DNA of 23,076 bases from an uncultured Desulfuromonadales bacterium (GCA_947259685.1 CAMYNC010000050.1:1-23076); one strand, 5' to 3'; counted from the first letter of the stretch, positions 1-8,551 are shown. Notes: generated by a model not told the origin, from the letters alone. Numbers and translations are program-made.

Positions 1-1431
1 CGGTTCGGCAGCCGCAACCGGTTTTTGCGGATAAGGCTCACCAGTATCCCCATAATCCATCGGCTGCGGATAATCTGCTGGTGGCTCAGGATAAACCGCA
101 ACAGACACCGTGCTGCGCGGTTGGGAAGCCCGCCGAACAGCTTCATTCAGCTTCACCTTAAGCAGCTGCAGGTCGATACCACTGCGTTCGGCCAGATCTT
201 TCAAATAAAGATCCTGCTCGAGCTCACTGCTCAACCCGCCGATCCGTTCAAGAATAGCCTCGGCGGCACGCACCCGTTCTGCAACCCCGGGGCCGGCTGC
301 CTGCAGCAGATCTTCCATAAACAGATCCATTGCCGGTCGCGCCTGCTCCAAACGCTGCTGAAAAGCCTCGCCACCCTGCCGTTGGACAAAGGAATCAGGA
401 TCATCACCGCTCGGCAGCTCGATCACTGCAGTCGGCAGCCCCGCTTCCTGCAACGCCGCCATCGCCTTGAAGGTCGCCTGCTTACCGGCGGCATCCTGAT
501 CGAACAGCAACAGCACTTTTTGGACATACCGCTGCAACAGCCGCGCATGCTCGCTGGTCAGCGCGGTCCCACAGGTCGCGACGACCTGCGGAAAGCCAGC
601 TCGACAGAGGGCTAATTGATCGAAATAGCCTTCCACCAAGATCACCTCACCTGATTGACGCATCGCCTGCCGGGCCTGATAAAGGCCGAACAACACCCGC
701 CCTTTGTGGTAGATCGACGATTCGGGCGAATTGATATATTTCGGCTTACTGTCATCGAGCACCCGGCCACCGAAAGCGACCACTCGCCCCGTCAGATCAA
801 AAATCGGAAACAGCAACCGCCCGCGAAACAGATCGTAATCACCGCGCTCCTGCTTGCCCGGCCGAATCAGCCCCAGGGTTCGGGCATCCTCGGTATCGAC
901 CCCCTGCTGCTGCAGATGCCTGGTCAACCCTTCCCAGCTGTCCAGGGCGTAGCCGAGTTGGTACTCGCTCGCCGCCTTACGCCCATAACCGCGCTGTTTC
1001 AGGTACTGGCGAGCCGGTTCTCCCTGCACGTGCTCCATCAGCATCTGATGAAAATAAGCGGCGGCTACCTCATTTACCCGAAAGAACCGTTCACGCTGCT
1101 GTTGGCGCAACTCCTCCTCGGGCGATAGCTGCTGTTCTTCCACCTCGATCCCAGCCCGCTCGGCCAAGCGGCGGATCGCATCGGGAAAGGCCAGGCCTTC
1201 AATCTTCATCAAAAAGGAGAAGGCATCACCACCGACGCCGCAGCCGAAACAGTGGAAAAACTGCCGGCCAGCGTGCACGCTGAACGAAGGAGATTTCTCC
1301 GAGTGAAACGGGCACAACCCCATATGGTTGGCCCCAGAGCGTTTCAACAAGACATACTGCGAAACCAACTCGATAATGTCGGTCCGGTCGCGGACCTCGT
1401 TGATTTTGCCCTCGGCAATCTGGCCACTCAT
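1..1431 (-). CDS. dnaG: DNA primase DnaG (3' end beyond left edge)
   Basis: DnaG synthesises RNA primers for the replicative helicase/polymerase. The 477 codons present start at ATG 1431-1429 and run off the left edge still open. Seen: an N-terminal zinc-ribbon (C40, H43, C61, C64, in CPFH and CFGC), a primase catalytic core, and a Toprim domain with VEGYFD (E267), DQD (D311/D313, where many primases have DGD) and a later DDPDSF segment. The family is usually about 580-600 residues, so the missing part is the C-terminal helicase-binding domain. The start overlaps the mutS2 stop as ATGA, which implies translational coupling. In related genomes rpoD often follows; that would lie off the left edge. 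All long plus-strand frames here are shadows of this gene. Confidence 0.96.
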   Translation of the reverse strand, partial: MSGQIAEGKINEVRDRTDIIELVSQYVLLKRSGANHMGLCPFHSEKSPSFSVHAGRQFFHCFGCGVGGDAFSFLMKIEGLAFPDAIRRLAERAGIEVEEQQLSPEEELRQQQRERFFRVNEVAAAYFHQMLMEHVQGEPARQYLKQRGYGRKAASEYQLGYALDSWEGLTRHLQQQGVDTEDARTLGLIRPGKQERGDYDLFRGRLLFPIFDLTGRVVAFGGRVLDDSKPKYINSPESSIYHKGRVLFGLYQARQAMRQSGEVILVEGYFDQLALCRAGFPQVVATCGTALTSEHARLLQRYVQKVLLLFDQDAAGKQATFKAMAALQEAGLPTAVIELPSGDDPDSFVQRQGGEAFQQRLEQARPAMDLFMEDLLQAAGPGVAERVRAAEAILERIGGLSSELEQDLYLKDLAERSGIDLQLLKVKLNEAVRRASQPRSTVSVAVYPEPPADYPQPMDYGDTGEPYPQKPVAAAEP

Positions 1432-3797
1432 CGGTCACCCAATTCAGCGATGGTGATATTCTCTCCCCCCTGCTCGATCGGCGCCGCGTAAAATGCGCTG
1501 ACGCCAGCTTGGCTGGCCAGGAACTCGCGCACCACTCGGCGGAGGATCCCCTCTCCGGCTCCATGGATAATTTCGACCTGCCGCAGATTGTGCAGCAGCG
1601 CATCATCGATAAACCGTTCCAGCTGCGGCAGCGCCTCATCAACCCGCTGGCCGACCAGCTTCAACTGCGAGCCTACCAACTGTTCGGCAACCTTGCGAGT
1701 GATCAGCCCGGCAGATGGCCGTCCGCCAGCAAAACGACGCGGCTGATATTGTTCCAGCGCGCGCAACGGTTGCCGCATCCGCTTGCCGGCAACCAGCAGT
1801 TCAATCTTATCGCCAGCAATCTTTTCGACCTGCGCCTCCGTGCCAAGAGCACTGATCCGCACCAGCTCGCCAACCTTCAGTTCAGCGGGAACCACCGCCT
1901 GGCGGCGCGGTTTAGGCTGAAAAGGCTTTAGCTCCTGCCGGGCGCTGGCCAGTAGTTCACGATCGGCAACCGACTGCTGTGGACTGGCCGCTGCGGTTTG
2001 CCGCTTGCGCAGCTGCTGCAAATGTTTTTCGGTCGCGCCGATCAACCCTTCGGCCTGCTTGGTCGCGCCGGCCAGGATCTCACGCTTTTTGCCTTTGAGC
2101 TGTAACAGCTGTTCGCGCCGTAGCGCCTGGGCACGCTCGGCCTCCAGTCGGGCCTTGCGCGCCTCGGCCAACTCGGCCTCCAGTTGTTGCTGCTGGTTGT
2201 TCAGCCGGGTCAGTAGTGCGGTGCTGTCCTGTTCTCCCTGACCGAGATAGGCTTCAGCCCGCGTTAGCACCGCCTCCGGCAGGCCAAGCCGCTTGGCGGT
2301 CGCCATGGCGCTACTGGCACCAGGGATGCCATAACGCAGTCGATAGCGTGGTGCCAGGGTCTGCGGATCAAATTCCACTGCGGCGTTTTCCACCCCCGGT
2401 TGGCTGTGGGCATAGATCTTCAACTGCCCAAGATGGGTGGTCAGCGCGGTTTTTGCCCCGGATGCAGCCAGCTGATCGAGCACCGCCTGCGCCAGCGCCG
2501 CCCCTTCGGCCGGATCGGTCCCGGTCCCGGCTTCATCCAGCAACACCAGGGTTTCAGCGTCAGCCTGGGCCAGGATGTCACGGATCCGCACCAGGTGGCC
2601 GGAAAAGGTCGACAAGCTCTCAGCAATACTCTGTTCATCACCGATATCGACAAACAGCTGTTCAAATAGATGCAGGCGACTGTCCGGATGGCAGGGAATA
2701 TGCAAACCCGAGCGCACCATCAGCAACAGCAGGCCAAGGGTTTTCAGTGCCACCGACTTACCGCCGGTGTTCGGACCGCTGATCACCAGCGCCTGACAAT
2801 TCTGCGGCAGCAACAGGTCAATTCCCACCGCCCGCTGCGGTTTGAGCCGCCCATCCTGCTCCATAAGTAATGGATGCCGCGCCTGTCTTAATTCAATGAC
2901 CGCTTCGGCCACCAGTTCCGGCCGGCAACCCTGATAGCTGCGCGACAACCGGGCAGCCGCCAGGCGCAGATCAATGCGCGCCAACAGCTGCTGATTGGTG
3001 CGAATTGCAGTCGTATCGCGGCGCACCAGAGCTGCCAGCTGCAACAGAATCCGCCGCTCTTCGCGCTGTTCCTCGCGTAGCAACTGCTGCAGGCGATTAT
3101 TCCCTTCAAGCACCGGGGCCGGTTCCAGGTAGAGGGTCTGCCCGCTGGCCGACTCATCCTGGACAAACCCTTTGAGCTGGCCACGGCAATCGGCCTTAAG
3201 CGGGACCACATAGCGACCATTGCGCATGGTCACCAGCCGCTCCTGAAAGCAGCTGAAATATTGCTCCCCCGTCAGCAGCTGCTCCAGCTGCTGCTTGATC
3301 CGACTGCGAGCCTGGCGAATCTGGTAACGCAAATCACCCAGCTCGAAGGAGGCGCTGTCAAGCAGTTCACCTCGCGGTCCGAGAGAATCCCGCAAACGCC
3401 GCTGTAATTCGGGTAAGGACTGCAACTGTTCAGCCAACCCAAACAGGCGCGGCAACTGCGGCAACGAACGGAACCAACGCTGGCACTCAGCAAAAACCTG
3501 CAGCGACTGGGCAAGCTTCAGCAAACCATCGGCAGCAATCAAGCTACCTTCAGCCTGGGCCGATTCCAGTATCTGCAGGAGGTCCCAGCAGCCACCCAGT
3601 GGCGGAGCCTGACCATCGATCAGCAGCTGAACCGCTTCGTCCACCTCAGCTAAGGCGTTCAGCACCTGCTGCTCATCGGTCAACGGTTGCAACTGCCTAG
3701 TCAGCAAATGACCCGGTTCCGATTGGGTCTGTCCGGCCAGCAGCTGCTTCAAACGCGGATATTCAAGCCGCTCAAGGGCGGTCTCGCTGCAGAGCAT
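1428..3797 (-). CDS. mutS2: MutS2 family ATPase/Smr-domain protein
   Basis: A 789-residue MutS2, full length for the family, which is linked to suppression of recombination and to ribosome-collision rescue. In order: MutS-type core and lever helices; Walker A GPNTGGKS at about 341-348; GDEQSIAESLSTFSGH at about 386-401; Walker B LLDEAGTGTDP at about 419-429; a Glu/Gln/Leu-rich coiled coil at about 530-590; a KOW-like segment; and a C-terminal Smr domain from about residue 707. The Smr HGxG motif is present (HGAG, 745-748), but the LDLRG-type motif reads LKLVGQ (712-717), so the acidic and arginine residues tied to nuclease activity are absent. The start ATG lies 8 bp after the cvpA stop, and the stop overlaps the dnaG start. 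Confidence 0.95.
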   Translation of the reverse strand: MLCSETALERLEYPRLKQLLAGQTQSEPGHLLTRQLQPLTDEQQVLNALAEVDEAVQLLIDGQAPPLGGCWDLLQILESAQAEGSLIAADGLLKLAQSLQVFAECQRWFRSLPQLPRLFGLAEQLQSLPELQRRLRDSLGPRGELLDSASFELGDLRYQIRQARSRIKQQLEQLLTGEQYFSCFQERLVTMRNGRYVVPLKADCRGQLKGFVQDESASGQTLYLEPAPVLEGNNRLQQLLREEQREERRILLQLAALVRRDTTAIRTNQQLLARIDLRLAAARLSRSYQGCRPELVAEAVIELRQARHPLLMEQDGRLKPQRAVGIDLLLPQNCQALVISGPNTGGKSVALKTLGLLLLMVRSGLHIPCHPDSRLHLFEQLFVDIGDEQSIAESLSTFSGHLVRIRDILAQADAETLVLLDEAGTGTDPAEGAALAQAVLDQLAASGAKTALTTHLGQLKIYAHSQPGVENAAVEFDPQTLAPRYRLRYGIPGASSAMATAKRLGLPEAVLTRAEAYLGQGEQDSTALLTRLNNQQQQLEAELAEARKARLEAERAQALRREQLLQLKGKKREILAGATKQAEGLIGATEKHLQQLRKRQTAAASPQQSVADRELLASARQELKPFQPKPRRQAVVPAELKVGELVRISALGTEAQVEKIAGDKIELLVAGKRMRQPLRALEQYQPRRFAGGRPSAGLITRKVAEQLVGSQLKLVGQRVDEALPQLERFIDDALLHNLRQVEIIHGAGEGILRRVVREFLASQAGVSAFYAAPIEQGGENITIAELGDR

Positions 3798-3805
3798 AGC
3801 TGCGC

Positions 3806-4291
3806 TCAGCGGCCGACCAGGTCGCGGCTGCCAGCAAAGATCGATTTACCTAACTGTTCAAATGGTGGTGCCAGCTGCGAGTTCTTTGCGCTGGCCCTTA
3901 CCGCATCCGGCACGATCGACGAGTTGAGCGCGAGCATCATCATTGACAGCAGCACGACCCCCTGAGCAATCCCAAAGAATGCTCCGGCCAGACGGTTGAA
4001 ACCACCGAGGAAGATCAACTTAACGAACCGATGCAACACGAAGCCAAGCACCCCGAACAGGATGATCGTCACCAGAAAAATCCCCAGATATGCGCCCCAG
4101 ACTGACACTTGCGCCGGCAGGTTGATGCGATCCTGAAGAACCTGGGCCAACGGCAGATGGTAAACAAATGCCAAAACACCGCCCAGCACCAGACCAAGCA
4201 ATGAACAAACCTCTCTCAGCAGGCCGCGCAGCACCCCCTTGAGCAGAAAAAACGCCAGCACCACCAGAATAACGATATCGACCAGACTCAC
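3806..4291 (-). CDS. cvpA: CvpA family inner-membrane protein
   Basis: A 161-residue protein with about four hydrophobic segments (roughly residues 4-20, 27-45, 65-87 and 100-122) and the glycine-rich N-terminal pattern of the CvpA family, first named for colicin V production in E. coli. It is often found next to mutS2 in this lineage. Its exact biochemical role is not established; the family is linked to envelope stress tolerance. The start is GTG at 4291-4289, preceded by GGAG at a 7-nt spacing. It sits 18 bp downstream of yqeY and 8 bp upstream of mutS2, so it is probably co-transcribed with both. Confidence 0.88.
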   Translation of the reverse strand: MSLVDIVILVVLAFFLLKGVLRGLLREVCSLLGLVLGGVLAFVYHLPLAQVLQDRINLPAQVSVWGAYLGIFLVTIILFGVLGFVLHRFVKLIFLGGFNRLAGAFFGIAQGVVLLSMMMLALNSSIVPDAVRASAKNSQLAPPFEQLGKSIFAGSRDLVGR

Positions 4292-4309
4292 CCGAAGCTC
4301 CGCTGCCGC

Positions 4310-4753
4310 CTAACTAAGCAGTTCACGAACCAGCTGATTGACCAGCTTGCCCTCAGCAGCCCCCTTGGTGCGAGCCATCACCTGTGGCATCACCTTGCCC
4401 ATATCCTTCAGCGAGCTTGCCCCGACTTCGGCAACCACCTCAGTGACAATCTGACGGATCTCCGCTTCCCCTAACTGGGCCGGCAGATAAGCCTGCAGCA
4501 CAGCCAGCTCAGCCTCTTCCTTATCGGCCAGCTCAGGCCGCTGGTTGTCCCGGTACATCTGGGCCGCTTCACGGCGCTGCTTGACCTGGGTACCGATCAC
4601 CGCGATGACAGCATCATCATCCAGCTCTTTGCCCAAATCGATCTCTTTATTTTTAATCGCGCTGCGCAGCTGACGGATGGTCCCGAGACGTTCCGACTGT
4701 TTGGCCTTCATCGCCTCTTTCATATCTGCGTTGAGTTGCTCTTTGAGACTCAT
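4310..4753 (-). CDS. yqeY: GatB/YqeY domain protein
   Basis: A 147-residue YqeY-like protein, the usual length for this small helical family, which resembles the C-terminal tRNA-interacting domain of the amidotransferase subunit GatB. Seen: the N-terminal helix rich in Lys/Glu beginning MSLKEQLN, the segment RLGTIRQLRSAIKNKEID, and a C-terminal KDMGKVMP followed by KLVNQLVRELL. I chose ATG 4753-4751 over an in-frame upstream ATG because a strong AGGAG lies 8 nt upstream of it. It is probably the first gene of the yqeY–cvpA–mutS2–dnaG operon. The molecular role is uncertain; a link to translation is inferred from the domain. Confidence 0.9.
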   Translation of the reverse strand: MSLKEQLNADMKEAMKAKQSERLGTIRQLRSAIKNKEIDLGKELDDDAVIAVIGTQVKQRREAAQMYRDNQRPELADKEEAELAVLQAYLPAQLGEAEIRQIVTEVVAEVGASSLKDMGKVMPQVMARTKGAAEGKLVNQLVRELLS

Positions 4754-4778
4754 GACCCTGCTCCTGACAGCAAATAGA

Positions 4779-4809
4779 CACACAAAGAGGGCACGCAGAG
4801 AACTCTGGC
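4779..4809. repeat. Degenerate CGCAGAG-type intergenic repeat arm
   Basis: The stretch between the yqeY promoter and its ribosome binding site contains CACAAAGAGGGCACGCAGAG. This resembles one arm of the CGCAGAG-rich inverted repeats that flank hisA at the other end of the window. No clear second arm is present, so this would be a partial copy. Chance similarity is possible. Confidence 0.35.
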
Positions 4810-4833
4810 ACCCATATTTTAAACGAATTGCGC

Positions 4834-4862
4834 AGTATATTTATTTTCAACGCGCAAAGCAA
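4834..4862 (-). promoter_or_regulatory. Putative sigma-70 promoter for the yqeY operon
   Basis: On the minus strand, TTGCTT (4862-4857) is followed after exactly 17 nt by TATACT (4839-4834), a near-consensus -10. Transcription would start about 75 nt upstream of the yqeY ATG, in a divergent, AT-rich spacer. Called by eye. Confidence 0.45.
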
Positions 4863-4918
4863 GCGCTCTTTTGCAGCAAAATACGCTTTTCTTCCGCGCA
4901 CTTTGCCTGGCAGACAAA

Positions 4919-4946
4919 TTGACAGCTTCCGCAACAGCGGTAAGCT
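4919..4946 (+). promoter_or_regulatory. Possible promoter immediately upstream of nfeD
   Basis: A consensus -35 TTGACA (4919-4924) is followed after 16 nt by a poor -10, TAAGCT (4941-4946). The nfeD ATG begins only 6 nt after it and has no recognisable Shine-Dalgarno. If used, this would give a nearly leaderless transcript. The weak -10 keeps confidence low. Confidence 0.3.
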
Positions 4947-4952
4947 TGAACC

Positions 4953-6290
4953 ATGCGCTGGTTACTGCTTTTCATACTGATTGGTCTGCCTTCTCTGGCC
5001 CAGGCCGAAGCGCCAAACAGCGACGCTTCGGCAGGAGTGATACGGCATCTGAGTATCGCCTCGGCGATCAATCCGGTGACCGCATCATTTCTTGCCGAAC
5101 AGATCGATATCGCCAACCGCAACCAGGAAGCCGGCATCCTCATCCAGTTGGATACCCCCGGTGGGCTGGACACCGCGATGCGTGACATCATTCAGGCGGA
5201 ACTGAATTCAGCCATCCCGGTCATCGTTTATGTTAGCCCCCAAGGAGCGCGGGCGGCGTCAGCTGGCGCCCTGATCACCCTGGCGGCCGACTTTGCCGCT
5301 ATGGCGCCGGGAACGAATATCGGCGCCGCCCATCCGGTGGCGATTGGTGGCGGCAGCCAGCCGGACAAGACGATGATGGAAAAGGTGGAAAATGATGCCG
5401 CAGCCTATGCCCGCAGCCTGGCCCAACAACGCGGCCGCAATCAGGAATGGGCAGAACAGGCGGTGCGCGAAAGTGTCTCTATTTCAGCCGAGGAAGCCCT
5501 GGAGTTACGTGTGATCGACATGGTTGCTGAAAACGTCGCTGATCTGCTGCAGCAACTGGATCAACAAAAGTACCTCCGCGGGGGGAAAATTAAGCTTCTC
5601 TCGACTGCCGGCACCCGGCTATTAGTGGCCGAGATGAACTGGCGCCAGCAGATCCTTAACGCCTTGGGCAACCCGAATATCGCCTATCTGCTGATGATGC
5701 TCGGCATCCTCGGCATCTTCTTCGAGATTTCCCAGCCCGGCGTGATCCTCCCCGGGGTGATCGGAACCATCGCTATCCTGCTGGCGTTTTTTGCCCTCTC
5801 GACCCTGCCGGTGAACTATGTCGGTGTGCTGCTGATCCTGCTCGCCTTTGTGCTCTTCGTCCTGGAAGTTAAGGTGGTTTCTTACGGCATGCTCTCAATC
5901 GGTGGTCTGATCGCCATGACCCTCGGCTCCTTGATGCTGATCGACAGCAGCGAACCCTATCTGCAGATTTCCAGCGCGGTGATTGCCGCCACGGTAACGG
6001 TCAGTGCCAGTTTCTTCCTGTTTGCCGTGTGGATGGTGATGCAGGCGCAAAAGCGACCGGTCACTTCCGGCCAGGAAGCAATGGTCGGTGAAGTTGGCGA
6101 GGTCATCGATGCAATCAGCGCTGGCAAAGGCCGCGTCTTTGTCCATGGTGAATACTGGCAGGCGCGCTCCAGCAAACCGATTACTGCGGGTGAAGAAGTG
6201 GAAGTGATCCGCATGCTGGATGGTCTGGAACTGGAAGTCAGAGGAAAATCATCCCAAGCATCTATTGCCCCCCAAGAAACGGAGGATTAA
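4953..6290 (+). CDS. nfeD: NfeD-family membrane serine protease (NfeD1b, ClpP-class domain)
   Basis: A 445-residue long-form NfeD. Seen: a signal peptide (about 1-18, ending SLAQA); a ClpP/SppA-like protease domain with the nucleophile in AASAG (Ser103) and the partner lysine in MEKVEN (Lys144), matching the Ser/Lys dyad known from the archaeal homologue PH1510; the GRN and SISAEEAL segments typical of the family; four to five membrane helices between about 230 and 365; and a C-terminal OB-fold from about residue 375 (GEVGEVIDA, then VHGEYWQARS). Family members cleave stomatin-like partners. The slipin gene begins 3 bp downstream, so the two probably form one operon and one membrane complex. 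The start has no clear ribosome binding site. Confidence 0.93.
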   Translation: MRWLLLFILIGLPSLAQAEAPNSDASAGVIRHLSIASAINPVTASFLAEQIDIANRNQEAGILIQLDTPGGLDTAMRDIIQAELNSAIPVIVYVSPQGARAASAGALITLAADFAAMAPGTNIGAAHPVAIGGGSQPDKTMMEKVENDAAAYARSLAQQRGRNQEWAEQAVRESVSISAEEALELRVIDMVAENVADLLQQLDQQKYLRGGKIKLLSTAGTRLLVAEMNWRQQILNALGNPNIAYLLMMLGILGIFFEISQPGVILPGVIGTIAILLAFFALSTLPVNYVGVLLILLAFVLFVLEVKVVSYGMLSIGGLIAMTLGSLMLIDSSEPYLQISSAVIAATVTVSASFFLFAVWMVMQAQKRPVTSGQEAMVGEVGEVIDAISAGKGRVFVHGEYWQARSSKPITAGEEVEVIRMLDGLELEVRGKSSQASIAPQETED

Positions 6291-6293
6291 CCC

Positions 6294-7061
6294 ATGTTCG
6301 GACTCGGTGTCGGTTTTTTCTGGATTGTCGCCCTGGCGTTTCTGGTCGTTATCATCGCCTCCGCGATCCGTATTCTGTTGGAATATGAGCGCGGTGTGGT
6401 CTTCCGGCTCGGCCGCTTTTCCAGCGTCAAAGGGCCAGGTCTGAAATTTATCATTCCGATTGTCGACCAGCTGAAGAAAGTCAGCCTCCGAACTGTGGCG
6501 ATGGATGTCCCGCCGCAGGATGTCATCACCCGCGATAACGTCTCGATCAAAGTGAATGCGGTGCTTTATTTCCGCGTGCTGCAACCGGAGAAAGCGCTGA
6601 TCGAGGTTGAAAACTACCTCTACGCGACCAGTCAGTTGGCGCAGACCTCTTTGCGCAGCGTATTGGGCCAGGTCGAGCTGGATGAACTGCTGTCACAGCG
6701 GGACAAAATCAACAAAGAGCTGCAACAGCTCCTCGATCGACAAACCGACCCCTGGGGAGTGAAGATCTCCAACGTCGAAATCAAACACGTCGACCTGCCA
6801 GTTGAAATGCAACGGGCGATGGCCCGTCAGGCGGAAGCAGAACGGGAACGACGTTCCAAGGTCATCCACGCCAAAGGCGAACTGGAAGCATCTGAAAGCC
6901 TGGCCAATGCGGCCAAACAGATCACTGCCGAACCAGGCGCCCTGCAACTGCGCTTTTTGCAGACCTTGACGGAAGTCGCTGCCGAGAAAAATTCGACCAT
7001 TCTCTTCCCTCTGCCGATCGAACTGCTGACGCCATTTATGGAGAAGAAAAAGACCGATTAG
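6294..7061 (+). CDS. Slipin / stomatin-like SPFH membrane protein
   Basis: A 255-residue slipin. One N-terminal hydrophobic segment (about 8-27) is followed by the SPFH/Band-7 domain: [23 protein letters not shown], the [13 protein letters not shown] strand, and later [21 protein letters not shown] charged helical coiled coil follows (about 180-215, [20 protein letters not shown]), and the protein ends with [11 protein letters not shown]. Members oligomerise on membranes and are the usual partners and substrates of NfeD1b proteases; here the gene lies 3 bp behind nfeD with a strong GGAGG. Its stop codon overlaps the stop of the convergent lhgO gene, so no terminator fits between them. Confidence 0.93.
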   Translation: MFGLGVGFFWIVALAFLVVIIASAIRILLEYERGVVFRLGRFSSVKGPGLKFIIPIVDQLKKVSLRTVAMDVPPQDVITRDNVSIKVNAVLYFRVLQPEKALIEVENYLYATSQLAQTSLRSVLGQVELDELLSQRDKINKELQQLLDRQTDPWGVKISNVEIKHVDLPVEMQRAMARQAEAERERRSKVIHAKGELEASESLANAAKQITAEPGALQLRFLQTLTEVAAEKNSTILFPLPIELLTPFMEKKKTD

Positions 7062-8254
7062 CTGATCAGGCGCTGGGCAACCTGTTCGCAGATGTAATTG
7101 CCGATCGGGATCGCCGAGGTTGCCGCAGGCGATGGTGCATTGCAGACATGCAGGCTGCGCGGGCTATCGGCGAAGAGGAAATCATGCACCAGGCTGCCGT
7201 CGCCTCGGACCGCCTGGGCGCGGATGCCGGCCGGATAAGCCTGCAGATCTTCGACTTGCAGCTGCGGACAATATTTACGCACCAGCTGCAGATAACCCGG
7301 TTTATAGAGCGAATCCTTCATCTCCTTAAGCCCGGAGCGCAGGTTGTTCCGTAGCACCTTCCAGAACCCGGGATAGCGCAACATCTCCAAAGTATCGCCA
7401 AGATCAAAATTAAAGCTGCCGTAGCCTTCGCGCTTGAAGCCGAGCACCGCATTCGGGCCGACGGTGACGCTGCCATCGATCATCCGGGTCAGATGCACGC
7501 CAAGAAAAGGCAGCTCTGGATCGGGGATCGGATAGATCAGGTGATTGACGATTTGATTGTGCTTCTCTGGCAGTTGATAGTATTCACCGCGAAACGGGAT
7601 GATCTGAAAATCGGCCGCAATGCCGAGCATCCCGACCAACCGGTCGGCCATCAAGCCGCCGCAAGACACCAGGTAGCCGGTTTCAAACTGGCCGGCTGTC
7701 GTCTGCACCAGAACGCGCTCATTTGCTTCCGTCAGCCCGGTGACCTCGGTCGCTAGCCGCACCTCTCCACCCAAGCTGACAAACTGCTCCGCCAGTTTTG
7801 CGGTGACCTGCTGAAAATCGACAATTCCGGTCGCCTTCACCCAGATGGCGCCCAACCCGGTAATATTCGGCTCCCGTTCACGTAATTGTTCACGTCTGAG
7901 CAGCTCAACCTCGATCTGGTTCTGCTGACAGCGTTCAAACAAGGTCTGCATCCGCTGCAATTCAAGCTCGCTGGTGGCGACCAACAGCTTGCCGCAGCGG
8001 CCATAAGGGATCTGGTGCTGGCGGCAAAAATCAACGGTGGCCTGGGCCCCTTCACGGCAGAACTTTGCCTTGAGACTGCCCGGGGCATAATAGACTCCGG
8101 CATGGATAACTCCACTATTATGCCCAGTCTGATGGGCGGCATAACTCGACTCCTTTTCAACCAGCAAAATCTTCTTCTGCGGGTGACGCTCTTGCAACTG
8201 CCAGGCCGTTGACACGCCGACAATTCCGCCGCCGATGATCAGAAAATCATACAT
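7058..8254 (-). CDS. lhgO: L-2-hydroxyglutarate oxidase/dehydrogenase (FAD-dependent)
   Basis: A 398-residue protein of the DAO/LhgO (YgaF) family, which oxidises L-2-hydroxyglutarate to 2-oxoglutarate using FAD and passes electrons to quinone or oxygen. Seen: the Rossmann FAD motif [13 protein letters not shown] (about 6-18); the family signature [16 protein letters not shown] (about 41-56); [13 protein letters not shown] in the middle; and [13 protein letters not shown]. Length matches the family. It stands alone between the slipin gene and the polysaccharide island. It has its own plausible promoter and a hairpin leader with the GGAG ribosome binding site in the loop (see separate entries). 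The base composition looks like the core genome rather than the island. Confidence 0.92.
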   Translation of the reverse strand: MYDFLIIGGGIVGVSTAWQLQERHPQKKILLVEKESSYAAHQTGHNSGVIHAGVYYAPGSLKAKFCREGAQATVDFCRQHQIPYGRCGKLLVATSELELQRMQTLFERCQQNQIEVELLRREQLREREPNITGLGAIWVKATGIVDFQQVTAKLAEQFVSLGGEVRLATEVTGLTEANERVLVQTTAGQFETGYLVSCGGLMADRLVGMLGIAADFQIIPFRGEYYQLPEKHNQIVNHLIYPIPDPELPFLGVHLTRMIDGSVTVGPNAVLGFKREGYGSFNFDLGDTLEMLRYPGFWKVLRNNLRSGLKEMKDSLYKPGYLQLVRKYCPQLQVEDLQAYPAGIRAQAVRGDGSLVHDFLFADSPRSLHVCNAPSPAATSAIPIGNYICEQVAQRLIS

Positions 8255-8256
8255 TG

Positions 8257-8279
8257 GTTTCTTAGCTCCAATAAGAAAC
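8257..8279 (-). promoter_or_regulatory. Perfect 8-bp inverted repeat in the lhgO leader, with the Shine-Dalgarno in the loop
   Basis: Read on the minus strand: GTTTCTTA, then TTGGAGC, then TAAGAAAC. The two arms are exact complements, and the 7-nt loop holds GGAG, which is 11 nt from the lhgO ATG. In RNA this presents the ribosome binding site in a hairpin loop. In DNA it is a dyad about 10-30 bp downstream of the predicted transcription start, a common place for an operator. Which of the two it is cannot be told from sequence. Confidence 0.5.
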
Positions 8280-8543
8280 TGGCAACACCTGAGGATGCTA
8301 CCAGCTCACGAAAAAAAATATCAATGAATCCAAGCCGCTGGAAAAAGACTCAAATAGGCAGATTTTTTTTACTTTCCGCGGCCACCCCTCTAAACGGAGG
8401 GCTCAGAAGTCTCTCAAGTCCTTTGCCTTTGTATGGGCTTTAGATCCTTTATTTTATCAGATTTGCGCGGTCATCCCCCAAGGGATTGGACGAGAGTGGT
8501 TAAGTTCTGCAGTTTTTATAGGTAAATAGCAAGCGTGGCAGGG
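8280..8543. other. Intergenic stretch between the GMC gene and lhgO
   Basis: About 260 bp with no convincing coding frame on either strand. It contains the lhgO promoter and a short hairpin (CCCTC, TAAACG, GAGGG near 8386-8402) lacking an adjacent T-run on either strand. The rest is AT-rich filler. It marks the left boundary of the AT-richer polysaccharide island. No clear terminator for the GMC gene could be identified. Confidence 0.5.
8295..8324 (-). promoter_or_regulatory. Putative promoter of lhgO
   Basis: Minus strand: TTGATA (8324-8319), an 18-nt spacer beginning with eight T, then TAGCAT (8300-8295). Five of six -35 bases and four of six -10 bases match the sigma-70 consensus. The predicted start near 8288 gives a leader of about 35 nt that is mostly the hairpin described above. 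Confidence 0.45.
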
Positions 8544-8551
8544 TCAGACCC
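8541..8551. repeat. REP-like palindrome GGGTCAGACCC at the GMC gene's stop
   Basis: GGGTC-A-GACCC is a perfect short palindrome. The wider context (GGCAGGGTCAGACCCAATTT) resembles the palindromic units often found with REP-associated tyrosine transposases in bacterial genomes. The GMC stop codon and its last codons lie inside it. No RAYT gene is present in the window. Confidence 0.35.

Noticed and set aside
25..1128. Two long plus-strand open frames in the first 1.1 kb
   Set aside because: They lie antisense to dnaG, whose minus-strand frame encodes clear primase motifs. Their translations are low-complexity and match no family.
2216..2782. A 188-codon plus-strand open frame
   Set aside because: It is antisense to the ATPase domain of mutS2. 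Its Pro/Arg-rich translation is typical of a shadow in GC-rich DNA.
4754..4783. An upstream in-frame ATG for yqeY
   Set aside because: The extra residues lie over the strong AGGAG that serves the ATG at 4753, and YqeY proteins normally begin MSLKEQL-like.
8386..8402. Hairpin CCCTC-TAAACG-GAGGG as a terminator for the GMC gene
   Set aside because: No T-run follows the stem on either strand, and it lies about 140 nt from the stop.
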